Source: Stieleria varia
GTDB taxonomy: Bacteria > Planctomycetota > Planctomycetia > Pirellulales > Pirellulaceae
DNA length: 64,000 nucleotides
Reading direction: 5' to 3'
NCBI RefSeq assembly: GCF_038443385.1
Contig: NZ_CP151726.1
Span: 9,424,001 to 9,488,000, forward strand
Below are positions 43,607 through 53,476 of the stretch, one piece after another; the stretch's first letter is position 1, and each line of letters opens with the position of its first letter. A model generated the notes under the pieces. That model was not told the DNA's origin. It saw nothing but the letters and a program-made list of their open reading frames with translations, and made no database searches. Both the position numbers and the translations under genes were made by a program.

Positions 43607-45196
43607 TCAATCTGCGGCCGTGAGTACGGCGTTGAGTTTGGCGATCAACTCGCGGCGTTTGTGGTCGTCGATCTTGTCGATCGATGAAGCCAAGCCGAGG
43701 ATGAAGGCGGCGTAGTCGTTGTGCCAGTCCGTTTCAATTTGCGTCAGGTCCAAACGTGGCTCGGGCGCACCCGTCGACATCGGTTTTCCATCAGGCTGCA
43801 GTTGAAACGACTCGTCGAACTGGGGCATGTAGATGCGATCGGCATCCATTCCGTTTTCGGCAAGCAGTTCTCGCAAAACGGTCCGTCCTTCGGCTTCCCC
43901 GTGGTTGAGGAACAGCCCGCCACTGATCGGCCTGCGCTGCATGATCCATCTCAGCAATTCGCTTTGGTCGGCGTGGGCGCTGTAATTGCCCAGCCTGCGG
44001 ATCTCTGCACGGACTTTGCATTCGCTGCCGTGGATACGCACCGACTTGGCTCCACTGGTGATGATCTGTCCCAGCGTACCGGGCGACTGGTACCCGACGA
44101 ACAGGATCGTACATTCCTTTCGCCAAATGTTGTTTCGCAAGTGGTGTTTGATTCGACCTGCGGTGCACATCCCGCTGGCCGAGATGATGATTGCACCTTT
44201 CTTGATCTTGTTGATCGCTTTGCTTTCGTCGAGCGACTCGACCAAGTGAAAACGCTTGTGGCGGAACAGGTCCGACTCGTTGACTTCGATATCCTCCATT
44301 TCCCCGGCGTACTTGATGAAGACGTCGGTCACGCGACGGGCTAGCGGTGAATCCAGGTACACATCGGCTTGCGGGATCATGTTGTTGGCCAACAAGTAGC
44401 CGATGTCGTGCAGCAGCTCTTGACTGCGTTCGACCGCAAACGAAGGGATCACGACATTTCCGCCACGCTCCAGAGCGTGGGTGAGCTCTTCTTGCAAGGC
44501 TTCGCGACGTTTCTCCAGCGTATAGTCCTCTCGTTCCCGGTTCCCGTAGGTGCTCTCGCAAACGATGTAGTCGTAGCCCTCGGGTGCATCCGGTGGCGGA
44601 TGAAACGCTTTTTCCTCCGGCCCCAGGTCACCGGAAAACAGCATGCGGATCGGTTTGCCCGTCAACTGATCGTCGAGTACCAGTTCGACGGATGCCGAAC
44701 CGAGCAAGTGGCCCGCGTTCCAAAAACGCACTTTGACTCCCGGTTTAGGTTCGAACCATTGTTCGTAGTCGTGCGACTGCAACAGTTTCAGTGTCGCCTC
44801 GGCGTCATCCATCGTGTACAGCGGCTCCAACGGTTCCTGTCCGCGACGTTCCCGTTTCTTGTTGTAACGTTCGGTGTTGGTCTCTTGAATGAAAGCTGAG
44901 TCACGCAGCATGAATTCCAGCAGGTCATTGGTGGGCTCAGTCGCGTAGATCGTGCCGGAGAAGCCTGCTTTGACCAACTTTGGCAACAGACCCGAGTGGT
45001 CGATGTGGGCATGCGTGAGCAGCAAGAATTCGACTTTGGTTGCATCAAACGGAAAATCACCGTAATTCAAGTCCTGGGTCGTTTTGTTGCCTTGAAAGAG
45101 TCCGCAGTCGATGACAAATCGGTGAGCCCCGGTGTCCACGTACGAGCAGGAACCGGTAACGGTGCCGGCGGCACCACAGAACTTGATGGATGTCAT
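43607..45196 (-). CDS. Metallo-beta-lactamase/beta-CASP family RNA-processing nuclease
   Basis: 529 residues from the ATG at 45196; 14 upstream codons are not conserved-looking. The fold starts SIKFCGAAGTVTGSCSYV. Zinc motifs: LLTHAHIDHSGLLPKL (HxHxDH), NAGHLLGSASVEL, FSGDLGPEEKAF with Asp, and the beta-CASP part with VVIPSFAVERSQELL, ISASGMCTAGRIKHHL and YSAHADQSELLRWI (motif C His). It resembles the CPSF73-like exonuclease/endonuclease group found in bacteria, which cleaves RNA. The C-terminal 60 residues (after LQPDGKPM) are an extra helical tail. Cytoplasmic. It is separated by 65 bp from the glycosylase gene on the same strand. Confidence 0.88.
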   Translation of the reverse strand: MTSIKFCGAAGTVTGSCSYVDTGAHRFVIDCGLFQGNKTTQDLNYGDFPFDATKVEFLLLTHAHIDHSGLLPKLVKAGFSGTIYATEPTNDLLEFMLRDSAFIQETNTERYNKKRERRGQEPLEPLYTMDDAEATLKLLQSHDYEQWFEPKPGVKVRFWNAGHLLGSASVELVLDDQLTGKPIRMLFSGDLGPEEKAFHPPPDAPEGYDYIVCESTYGNREREDYTLEKRREALQEELTHALERGGNVVIPSFAVERSQELLHDIGYLLANNMIPQADVYLDSPLARRVTDVFIKYAGEMEDIEVNESDLFRHKRFHLVESLDESKAINKIKKGAIIISASGMCTAGRIKHHLRNNIWRKECTILFVGYQSPGTLGQIITSGAKSVRIHGSECKVRAEIRRLGNYSAHADQSELLRWIMQRRPISGGLFLNHGEAEGRTVLRELLAENGMDADRIYMPQFDESFQLQPDGKPMSTGAPEPRLDLTQIETDWHNDYAAFILGLASSIDKIDDHKRRELIAKLNAVLTAAD

Positions 45197-45261
45197 AGAG
45201 GGGCTCAAGAACGGAGGTAAGAGAGATGATTTGATCAAGGAGTTTTGTCAGGGAATCTTTG

Positions 45262-45903
45262 TCAGGGAATCTTGCGGCCGCGATTATACACGTATTGTTG
45301 CCACACCATCCGCACCGCCACACTACGGAACGGTCGCCAATTTTCGGCGCGCACGTGAAGTTCCTCTGCAGAACAATATTCGACGCAGTCCATTTCGCTG
45401 AGCCCTTTGACAAATGCCAAGTCACCCACGGGCAGGACGTCCGGCCGCATCAGAGCGAGGATCAGATAGATGTCAGCGGTCCAGTCACCCATTCCCAGCC
45501 GTGCGGTGATCTGTTCTCTGACGATGTCGTCTGTTTGATATGCCAATCGGCGTGGAGAGAAACTGCCGGTCAGAACCTCATCTCTGAGCGCCAAGATGTA
45601 ACGTGTTTTCTGACGCGTTACACCGAGTGCGCGAATCTGATCGACTGAGAAATCCGCCAACAAATCCGCACGCAGTTGGCCCCCGCATGCGGCACGGATT
45701 CGGTCATAGGTGGCCTTGGCCGAATCAAGCGAGACTTGCTGTTCCAGAATGATGCGAACCAGCGTCGCAAAGGTTCCGGAACGTTTCCACGTCGGTGGTG
45801 GGCCGAGTTGTCGCAAGACATCGGCGAGCGAGGAGTCCTGGCGAGCCAATGTCTGCGCAGCCGCGGCGATCGACTGGGCCGTCAACGCACCGTGTGCTTT
45901 CAC
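45262..45903 (-). CDS. DNA-3-methyladenine glycosylase II-like (AlkA family)
   Basis: 213 residues. Base-excision repair enzyme removing alkylated purines. HhH-GPD features: LVRIILEQQVSLDSAKATYDRI, the hairpin LGVTRQKTRYILAL, and LGMGDWTADIYLILALMRPD with the helix-hairpin-helix and the following catalytic Asp in LPVGDLAF. It lacks the N-terminal beta domain of E. coli AlkA (282 residues), as do many short homologues. No Fe-S cysteine cluster is seen. Its ATG overlaps the stop of pepF by four bases (ATGA), implying translational coupling. Confidence 0.85.
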   Translation of the reverse strand: MKAHGALTAQSIAAAAQTLARQDSSLADVLRQLGPPPTWKRSGTFATLVRIILEQQVSLDSAKATYDRIRAACGGQLRADLLADFSVDQIRALGVTRQKTRYILALRDEVLTGSFSPRRLAYQTDDIVREQITARLGMGDWTADIYLILALMRPDVLPVGDLAFVKGLSEMDCVEYCSAEELHVRAENWRPFRSVAVRMVWQQYVYNRGRKIP

Positions 45904-47699
45904 AGCAACTGGTCCAGCTCCGTCGTCAGTTCTTCGAATCGCGCCAAAGTGGTTTTGACGGGCATCGGGCTGGCCATGTCGACTCCGGCGTCACGCAACA
46001 GATCCAGTGGATCTTTGCTGCAACCTGCGGACAGGAATGACAAGTAGTCCTGCAGTTCGCTTTCGCCGCCCTCCAAGACGCGTCGTGACAGGGCAACGGC
46101 GGCGCTGAGTCCCGTCGCGTACTTGTAGACATAGAACGCGCGATAGAAGTGAGGAATGCGAAAGCACTCCATTTCCAGCTCATCGTCGACAACGAAATCG
46201 GGTCCAAAGTACGCGTCCAGCAGTTCTCGATACGCCGCGCGGAACGAGGCAACCGTTAGCGGCTCACCGGCTTCCGCCATCTCATGCGTGCGTTTCTCAA
46301 ATTCGGCGAACATCGTTTGTCGAACAACCGTCGCACGAATGCCGTCCAATTCGTTGTTGATCAAGTAGGCACGCTCGGAATCGTCGGCGGCGTTTTTCAA
46401 CAAGTGTTCGGTCAGCAATTGCTCGTTGAACGTGCTGGCAACCTCCGCGACAAAGATCACGTAGTTGTAGTACTGAAAGGGTTGGTTCTTGGACGAGTAC
46501 CAACTGTGCATCGAGTGACCTGCCTCGTGTGTCAGTGTAAAGACATCGTTGAGCACGTCGGGCTTGAAGTTCATCAGAATGTAGGGATCACCGTCAAAGG
46601 TGCCACAACTGAAGGCACCGCTTTGTTTGCCGCGATTGGGATAGCGATCGGCCCAGCGACCACTGAGTCCGTCATGCAACGCCCCCACGTACTCCGAACC
46701 CAGGGGCTGCAGCGACTCCAGGATCACCTCAACGGCTTCGTCCCAAGTGTGGCGTTTCTTGATGCCGCTGAGAATCGGCACGTAGGTGTCGTAGTGGTGG
46801 ATGTCTTTGAGATTCATCTTTCGACGACGCACATCGAGATAGTGATGTACGGCAGGCAGCGAATCACGTACGGCGGAAATCAGGTTTTCGTAAACGCTGA
46901 CCGGAACGTTGTCGGGAAACAGGGCGGATTCAAGGCTGCTGGAATAGTTACGTGCTCGGGCATAGTAGACGTCACGGTGGATGCTGCCGGCCAAGGTGGC
47001 GGCGAGCGTGTTCTTGTGTCCCAGAAAGGGTTCGTAGTATTGGTGAAACGCTTTCTTGCGGATTTCCCGATCGGGACATTGCAGAAACTGAGCGAACGTC
47101 GCATGCGACAGTTCGATCGTGTTGCCCTCGTGATCTTTCAGCATACCGAATCGCAGATCAGCATCGTTAAGTTGGCGAAATGCGTTTCCCGCTGAGCCGG
47201 ACATCTCGCCCTGCATCGCCAACAAACGTTCTTCGTTGTCCGTCAACGTGTGGGGGCGATAACGGAGTAAGCGTTCCAGTTGCAGTCGATACAGGGCCAA
47301 CTCTGGGTTGGTGATCAACTGCGTCATCTTTTCTTCGTCGATTGCCAACAACTCGGGACGCATGTAGCTGGCGGCTTGCCCGGCACGGACGGCCAGATTC
47401 TGGAAACGTGACTTCATTCCTTGGTAATCACTGTCGGCCTGATCCTCGGTCGTTTTGAGGAAGGCATAAGTCCCCAATCGTTCAGCGTCACGGTCGAACT
47501 GGCTGTCAAAGTCGAGTGCTTGGGCGAGCGTTTTTGCCGATTCGCCGAGTTTGCCGCGAAACGTTTCGTAAGTCGGGATCTTGGATTCCAACTTGGTAAA
47601 GGCGGCGTTCCAAGCGATATCGTCGACAAACAGACTGGACAGATCCCAACGATCCGAAGCGGCCACATCATCGCGGCTGGGGAGAGTAGCAGTGGACAT
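45900..47699 (-). CDS. pepF: Oligoendopeptidase F
   Basis: 599 residues, normal length for the M3B family. Cytoplasmic zinc peptidase cutting peptides of roughly 7-17 residues. The zinc site is LTHEAGHSMHSWYSSK (HExxH), with the third ligand Glu in the following helix (VAEVASTFNEQLL). Upstream DVYYARARNYSSSLESALFPDN and downstream FRIPHFYRAFYVYKYATGLSAA are typical of the family. It starts 52 bp after the small membrane-protein gene and overlaps the glycosylase gene, so the four genes 49250-45262 form an operon. Confidence 0.94.
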   Translation of the reverse strand: MSTATLPSRDDVAASDRWDLSSLFVDDIAWNAAFTKLESKIPTYETFRGKLGESAKTLAQALDFDSQFDRDAERLGTYAFLKTTEDQADSDYQGMKSRFQNLAVRAGQAASYMRPELLAIDEEKMTQLITNPELALYRLQLERLLRYRPHTLTDNEERLLAMQGEMSGSAGNAFRQLNDADLRFGMLKDHEGNTIELSHATFAQFLQCPDREIRKKAFHQYYEPFLGHKNTLAATLAGSIHRDVYYARARNYSSSLESALFPDNVPVSVYENLISAVRDSLPAVHHYLDVRRRKMNLKDIHHYDTYVPILSGIKKRHTWDEAVEVILESLQPLGSEYVGALHDGLSGRWADRYPNRGKQSGAFSCGTFDGDPYILMNFKPDVLNDVFTLTHEAGHSMHSWYSSKNQPFQYYNYVIFVAEVASTFNEQLLTEHLLKNAADDSERAYLINNELDGIRATVVRQTMFAEFEKRTHEMAEAGEPLTVASFRAAYRELLDAYFGPDFVVDDELEMECFRIPHFYRAFYVYKYATGLSAAVALSRRVLEGGESELQDYLSFLSAGCSKDPLDLLRDAGVDMASPMPVKTTLARFEELTTELDQLL

Positions 47700-47751
47700 G
47701 AATGATTGAGGAATGAGAGTGAAGGTTGAAAGAAGGTATCAATGAAACAAA

Positions 47752-48129
47752 TCAATCGTCGTTGCCAATGGATTCGCGACGAATGTCTCGTCGCTTGTCT
47801 TTTTCGTAGCGAACGGTTCGGAAAGCATCCAATAGCGCCAGCATGACGACGCCGAACAGGACCACCATCACGCACAACCACGCAGCGACAAAGGTTCGAC
47901 CGATCCCGGCAAAGGTGGCGATGCCGATCAGGACGCCGCACAGGCCGATCAACCCGTTGACGAGTCTGCGGGATCGCCGGCGGCGCTGCAGGTACAGTTG
48001 GTCGCGGGCACGTTGTTCGTCGTACTCCTCGCCCGGCCAGCCTTGACGTTCGGTCCACTGTAGCCAGAGGGCGAACGCGATGAGGGTGCAGGAGAGTAGT
48101 AGACCGCCGGCAAACATTCCCCCGTTCAT
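47752..48129 (-). CDS. Small two-helix membrane protein
   Basis: 125 residues from the ATG at 48129, which overlaps the M28 stop (TGATG). Longer versions from in-frame starts at 48162 or 48147 are possible but would overlap the upstream gene further. Hydrophobic segments lie at about 2-22, 56-75 and 80-103. The loop between the first two is strongly charged (ERQGWPGEEYDEQRARDQLY then RRRRSRR). C-terminus basic (YEKDKRRDIRRES). No family is recognised. Confidence 0.65.
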   Translation of the reverse strand: MNGGMFAGGLLLSCTLIAFALWLQWTERQGWPGEEYDEQRARDQLYLQRRRRSRRLVNGLIGLCGVLIGIATFAGIGRTFVAAWLCVMVVLFGVVMLALLDAFRTVRYEKDKRRDIRRESIGNDD

Positions 48130-49250
48130 CACTGCTCCTTGAGCCATTGATGGACAACCCAAACGACCGCGGCGATGGATTGGCCGCTACAGTTCGCTGG
48201 GATGTCCTGTTCGGTGTGCCAGTAAGATTGAACGCCGATCCCTGGACGGGGATAATCAAAATCGATGATGTCCAAGGTGGGAATGCCAGCGATGTTGTTC
48301 AGTGGAATGTGGTCGTCGTCGATCTTGTGTCGGCTGCGAGGAACGAAGGCGGTAACACGTAAACGTTTGGCGGTGTTCCAAAGACTCTCACACTGACGCT
48401 TGGCGAAACGCAGGCTATTCAGCTCGTAGTAGATCTTTAATTCGCGATCACCGATCATGTCCAACAGGATGCCCGATTGATACGGAACCGGCGGCGGCGA
48501 TTGGCGGTATTGTTCGGCGAAGTAAGTGGAACCGAGAAAGTACTTGTCGCGGCCGTATTTCCAAACGAATTCTTCTCCGTCGAAAAGCACGATGTCGACG
48601 CCGACGTCTGATGGAAGATCGCCCAATTGATGCGACAACTCCATCAAGCCTGCCGTGCCGCTGGCACCATCGTTGGCACCGATGAACGTTCCGCGTGGAT
48701 TGACCGGATCGCTATCGGGAAACGGGCGTGTGTCGTAGTGGGCGCACAACAGGTATCGCTTGGGACGTTCGGGATGCCAGGTGGCGATCAAGTTGGACAT
48801 CGTGAGCGGGGAGCCGTCCTCGGGGTGCCGCGTTTGAAAGCTTTGCAAGGAAACGGTCGCACCACGCGCTTCGAAAAACTCTGTCAGCATCTGCTGCTGG
48901 CGGATCATGGCCTCGCTGCCAGAGGGTCTGGGGCCAAGTTCGCAGAGTTGTTTCAAGTACGCCATCGCGCGATCGGCGTCGTATTGTGCGGGAATCACAA
49001 CGGCCGCCGGCGGCTCGATCTGGTCCGGATCGCGATTGGCGTTGGTGATCACATTCCACGCGATCAAGAGTCCGCCGACACTGAGGATCGTCAGGAGAAT
49101 CATCCCCCAAAAGCCGAACGATGATTTGCGATTCGCTGCGGCATCGATCGTGTCGTGATGCCGAGGTTCAGGACGCTGCGAATCGGGCGACTGTCGACTG
49201 TGGGTCGCCGAGCCGGTGGCTCGAGTCGATAGGGAATGCGGGGAACTCAT
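48129..49250 (-). CDS. Membrane-anchored M28 zinc peptidase, glutaminyl cyclase-like
   Basis: 373 residues from the ATG at 49250 (upstream frame reads through direct repeats). A signal anchor lies at about 45-65 (FGFWGMILLTILSVGGLLIAW). The M28 zinc ligands are visible: CAHYDTRPF (His), IGANDGASGTAG (bridging Asp), LFDGEEF (Glu), DMIGDREL (Asp) and DDDHIPL (His). The spacing and WHTEQDIPANCSGQS-like end fit the glutaminyl-peptide cyclotransferase subgroup, which forms N-terminal pyroglutamate, but aminopeptidase activity is equally possible. It acts outside the cytoplasm and heads the four-gene operon. Confidence 0.85.
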   Translation of the reverse strand: MSSPHSLSTRATGSATHSRQSPDSQRPEPRHHDTIDAAANRKSSFGFWGMILLTILSVGGLLIAWNVITNANRDPDQIEPPAAVVIPAQYDADRAMAYLKQLCELGPRPSGSEAMIRQQQMLTEFFEARGATVSLQSFQTRHPEDGSPLTMSNLIATWHPERPKRYLLCAHYDTRPFPDSDPVNPRGTFIGANDGASGTAGLMELSHQLGDLPSDVGVDIVLFDGEEFVWKYGRDKYFLGSTYFAEQYRQSPPPVPYQSGILLDMIGDRELKIYYELNSLRFAKRQCESLWNTAKRLRVTAFVPRSRHKIDDDHIPLNNIAGIPTLDIIDFDYPRPGIGVQSYWHTEQDIPANCSGQSIAAVVWVVHQWLKEQ

Positions 49251-49263
49251 CGTGATTGGTTCT

Positions 49264-49334
49264 GTGATTCTCGAATTCGACTCGGAGAGTCGAGCGACGG
49301 TGATTCTCGAATTCGACTCGGAGAGTCGAACGAC
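49264..49334. repeat. Two 35-bp direct repeats with internal hairpin
   Basis: Units 49264-49298 and 49300-49334 differ at one base. Each contains CGACTC-GGA-GAGTCG, a 6-bp palindrome with 3-base loop. The same short palindrome core is seen at about 14620-14659 and 10953-10974. Confidence 0.75.
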
Positions 49335-49438
49335 TGCCCAGCTAGCCTGGATACTGCATGGGATATCTGCCACCACAACGCAAGTGGTTGTATCGACTTG
49401 GTTCTCGTTGAAAGTAGGACATTACATTTGGTTCATTA

Positions 49439-49504
49439 GCCGGAACGCGATAGCGTCCGGTTTACACTCCTATGCTCCGGAACCGGACGCTATCGCGTTC
49501 CGGC
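49439..49504. repeat. Family B hairpin, copy 3
   Basis: Arms 49439-49462 and 49481-49504 are perfect over 24 bp: GCCGGAACGCGATAGCGTCC and its complement plus flanks. Followed by TGATGAATAATCGGTGCTAG, the same end as copy 2 at 29848-29868. This copy lacks the ~100-bp left part of copies 1 and 2. Confidence 0.75.
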
Positions 49505-49551
49505 TGATGAATAATCGGTGCTAGAGCACTCCGGCTGAAAAAATATTCGGG

Positions 49552-51003
<1,452 letters not shown>

Positions 51004-51096
51004 GCCTGCACTGCTGGGTAAAAATGACTGTCCGGTGAAAGATTAAACTGCTGCCGGGTAAAAACGGTTCCCACTCCTCCAACCACTGGCATAAAG

Positions 51097-51924
51097 ATGC
51101 TGATCGCCTGCGTCCAGACGGACATTACCTTTGCCGATGTGCCCGCTAACCTAACACGTGTGATCGATTTGCTGGACCGTGCCACTGGCGAAGGAGCCGA
51201 TTTGGTGGTGATGCCCGAATGCATGCTATCTGGGTATGCGTACGAATCTCGCGAGCAAGCCCAGCCCCATGCGTTGACTCTGGAAGATGAAGTTTTCAAG
51301 CAGATTTCAGCCAAGTTAGCTCAAAGCGGTGCCCACGCGACACTCGGGTTTTTGGAGTCCGACGGTGAACGTCTTTTCAATGCCGCTGCGTTGATCGGAC
51401 CGGCGGGAATCGTGGGGCATTATCGAAAAATCCACCTGCCACACCTCGGAATCGACCGTTTTGTCGACCGGGGAGACATTCCCTATCAAACCCTGTTGGC
51501 CGGAGAAACCCGAATCGGGCTGGCGATTTGCTACGACAGCTCCTTTCCCGAGCCGATGCGTTTGCTTGCGTTGGCGGGTGCCGATGTGATCGCCTTGGGC
51601 ACCAACTGGCCGTATCCGGCCGAGCGGACCGCCGAAATCGTCCCGCCTGCACGCAGCATGGAGAATCACCTGTTTTTTGTTGCGGCGAATCGTGTGGGCA
51701 CGGAAAACGGGTTTTCGTTCTGTGGACGCAGCAGCATTTGCGGTCCCGATGGAGTGGTTCTGGCCAGTTGTCCCGACGATCGTGAGACGATCCTGTATGC
51801 CGACGTCGACCTTGCACAGGCACGTAACAAACGAATTGAACGCACGGTGGGTGCCCACGTGATTGATCGTTTCGCCGACCGTCGCCCCGAGTTTTACGGC
51901 GACATCTCGTCGCCAGTGAAGTGA
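51097..51924 (+). CDS. Carbon-nitrogen hydrolase (nitrilase superfamily amidase)
   Basis: 275 residues. Cytoplasmic C-N hydrolase acting on amides, ureides or nitriles. The catalytic Glu-Lys-Cys triad is present: VVMPECML (Glu41), GHYRKIHLPHLG (Lys near 115), and GLAICYDSSFPE (Cys near 150). The C-terminal LACP...DVDLAQARNKRI shows the usual strand before the tail. The closest subgroup (predicted amidohydrolase, N-carbamoylputrescine amidase or aliphatic amidase type) is not resolved. Divergent from sthA with 93 bp between. Confidence 0.88.
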   Translation: MLIACVQTDITFADVPANLTRVIDLLDRATGEGADLVVMPECMLSGYAYESREQAQPHALTLEDEVFKQISAKLAQSGAHATLGFLESDGERLFNAAALIGPAGIVGHYRKIHLPHLGIDRFVDRGDIPYQTLLAGETRIGLAICYDSSFPEPMRLLALAGADVIALGTNWPYPAERTAEIVPPARSMENHLFFVAANRVGTENGFSFCGRSSICGPDGVVLASCPDDRETILYADVDLAQARNKRIERTVGAHVIDRFADRRPEFYGDISSPVK

Positions 51925-52002
51925 ACCGCGGGCCGTCGGGCACTGGGCAGATCGCGAGGTCCGGCCGCTGACGCAAGCGGAAGATAGAAATCTGCACCCG
52001 CT

Positions 52003-52069
52003 GTAGCGGACGAGGTCAAGAGTCCCTGCTGCGAAAAAAGTGCCGGGGACTCGTGACCTCGTCCACTAC
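52003..52069. repeat. Long hairpin between convergent genes, family F
   Basis: Arms GTAGCGGACGAGGTCAAG... (52003-52026) and its near-complement (52046-52069), 24 bp with two mismatches. Loop contains AAAAAA. It lies between the convergent nitrilase and eboE genes and could form a bidirectional terminator, although the T-runs are absent. Confidence 0.6.
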
Positions 52070-52114
52070 AAATCTATTTCATCTGCCGCTTGCCTTAGAC
52101 GCTCTACCTAAGTG

Positions 52115-53344
52115 CTACTGCTTCAGTTGCTCGGCCAGCCATGACAGTTCGCTGGCGATGTCTTCGGCCAAGCCGCGTTGACGCATCGATTCGGGGAGCA
52201 CGGTCCAGGCGTACGTTTCGACTTCCAAGTGCCCGGTGAAATCAAGCGTGCTGGCATTTGACCGGATGGCTTGCAGACACGACAGCACGTCATCGCGGCT
52301 GGTCGCCAGCTCGCCGAAGTGCTCCAAGAAAATCGGCACATGAAAATGGATCACCCAGCGATCTTGGTCGGCCAAGAAATCTGCATCGCTGCGGCATCGT
52401 TGCAGCAGCTCAGGCAGGTCCGTCACCAAGTTGAATTTTCCATCGCGATCTCGGCATCCGGTTTGGTGCAGATAACGGTCTTCTGCAAACTCGGCGAGTT
52501 GCCCGATCGCCGTGATCTGCTGATCGGATGACATCTGATTCCACGGCACGACGATTGCGCTGCTAACTTGGACCTTGCCGATTCCGATTCCCGCTTGGGC
52601 GTATTTTTCGATCACTGCGGGCTGATCTTCCATCATCACCGCGGCATGACAGATGTCGTGGCAAACCGTGATGTAGCGGCGGTGTGATTTGTCCGGCAAT
52701 TGCGACTGAAAGAACGTGATGACATCATCGGTCGTGTCCAGGATGCAACCCGGTTCGGGCTCGATCGCGACGACGATGCGGTGCCCCGATTCTTTCTCCA
52801 GCTTTTGCAAGAAAGTTGCCAAGCGTCGAAAATTCTCGCCCGCCAAATCCATCGCCTCGAACTCCGAGGGGGACGATGACGTGTCCATCGGATTGTCTGG
52901 CCACCCGATCGGCAGCGTGCTGATGGACCCGACGGTCTGCTCGCTCGGCAGGATCACTCGCAGGATTTCTGCGAGCCGTTGGGTGTAGGCCAGACGCCGT
53001 TGGTCCCACCACGTGGGCAGGTAGACTTGTTGTTTGACGACATCGCCGTGAAAATTATCGAATGGAAATCCGTTGATCGTAGTGGCCCGCAATCGACGCT
53101 GTTTTAGGAATGCGGCGAAATCCGAAAGGTTGTTGCCGGAGAGCTCCTGGGACGCTTTGTCTGGAATCCAGAGGCCGACTCCGAGGCGCGGCGCGGCCAA
53201 TTTTTCGCGGACGGCGACGGCGTAGGCATCCAAATTCGCGGTGATCGCCGTCAGATCCGTCCCGGCGTGCACGTTGGTGCAGTAGCTGATTTCTCTGGCG
53301 GGTCGCTGGGTCGTGGAGTGGGATTTTGGGAGAAAATTCGTCAC
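52115..53344 (-). CDS. eboE: EboE-like protein (metabolite-traffic operon family), isolated
   Basis: 409 residues. Family opening SYCTNVHAGTDLTAITANLDAY and GVGLWIPDKASQEL fit EboE, a TIM-barrel protein of the xylose-isomerase-like superfamily (VAIEPEPGCILDTTDDVITFF, VCHDICHAAVM, VSSAIVVPW and HFHVPIFLE are the barrel strands with metal-ligand-like Glu, His and Asp). In many bacteria eboE is in the conserved eboABCDEF operon, which helps move a prenylated or indolic precursor to the periplasm. Here no other ebo gene lies in the window. It starts GTG at 53344; the first ~15 residues may not be translated. Confidence 0.82.
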   Translation of the reverse strand: MTNFLPKSHSTTQRPAREISYCTNVHAGTDLTAITANLDAYAVAVREKLAAPRLGVGLWIPDKASQELSGNNLSDFAAFLKQRRLRATTINGFPFDNFHGDVVKQQVYLPTWWDQRRLAYTQRLAEILRVILPSEQTVGSISTLPIGWPDNPMDTSSSPSEFEAMDLAGENFRRLATFLQKLEKESGHRIVVAIEPEPGCILDTTDDVITFFQSQLPDKSHRRYITVCHDICHAAVMMEDQPAVIEKYAQAGIGIGKVQVSSAIVVPWNQMSSDQQITAIGQLAEFAEDRYLHQTGCRDRDGKFNLVTDLPELLQRCRSDADFLADQDRWVIHFHVPIFLEHFGELATSRDDVLSCLQAIRSNASTLDFTGHLEVETYAWTVLPESMRQRGLAEDIASELSWLAEQLKQ

Positions 53345-53476
53345 AGGCGGGGGTTCCGAGTTTGAATTGCAGATGAGCGGGCTACAAAGATCAGCTCGGG
53401 AGCGTCCTTTGGCAACCGGCGGACTAAACTCTCAGTGTTAGAAAAGCATCAACCTTTTGCCGATTATCAACGAGTG

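Larger units (their letters stand above)
49251..49551. other. Intergenic region with two repeat families
   Basis: 301 bp between the M28 gene start and the sthA stop. It contains two 35-bp direct repeats (49264-49334) and a family B hairpin (49439-49504). The promoter of the M28 operon should lie at the left end, possibly inside the direct repeats. Confidence 0.5.

Noticed and set aside
46284..47195. 303-residue plus-strand ORF
   Set aside because: Antisense to pepF, the real gene.
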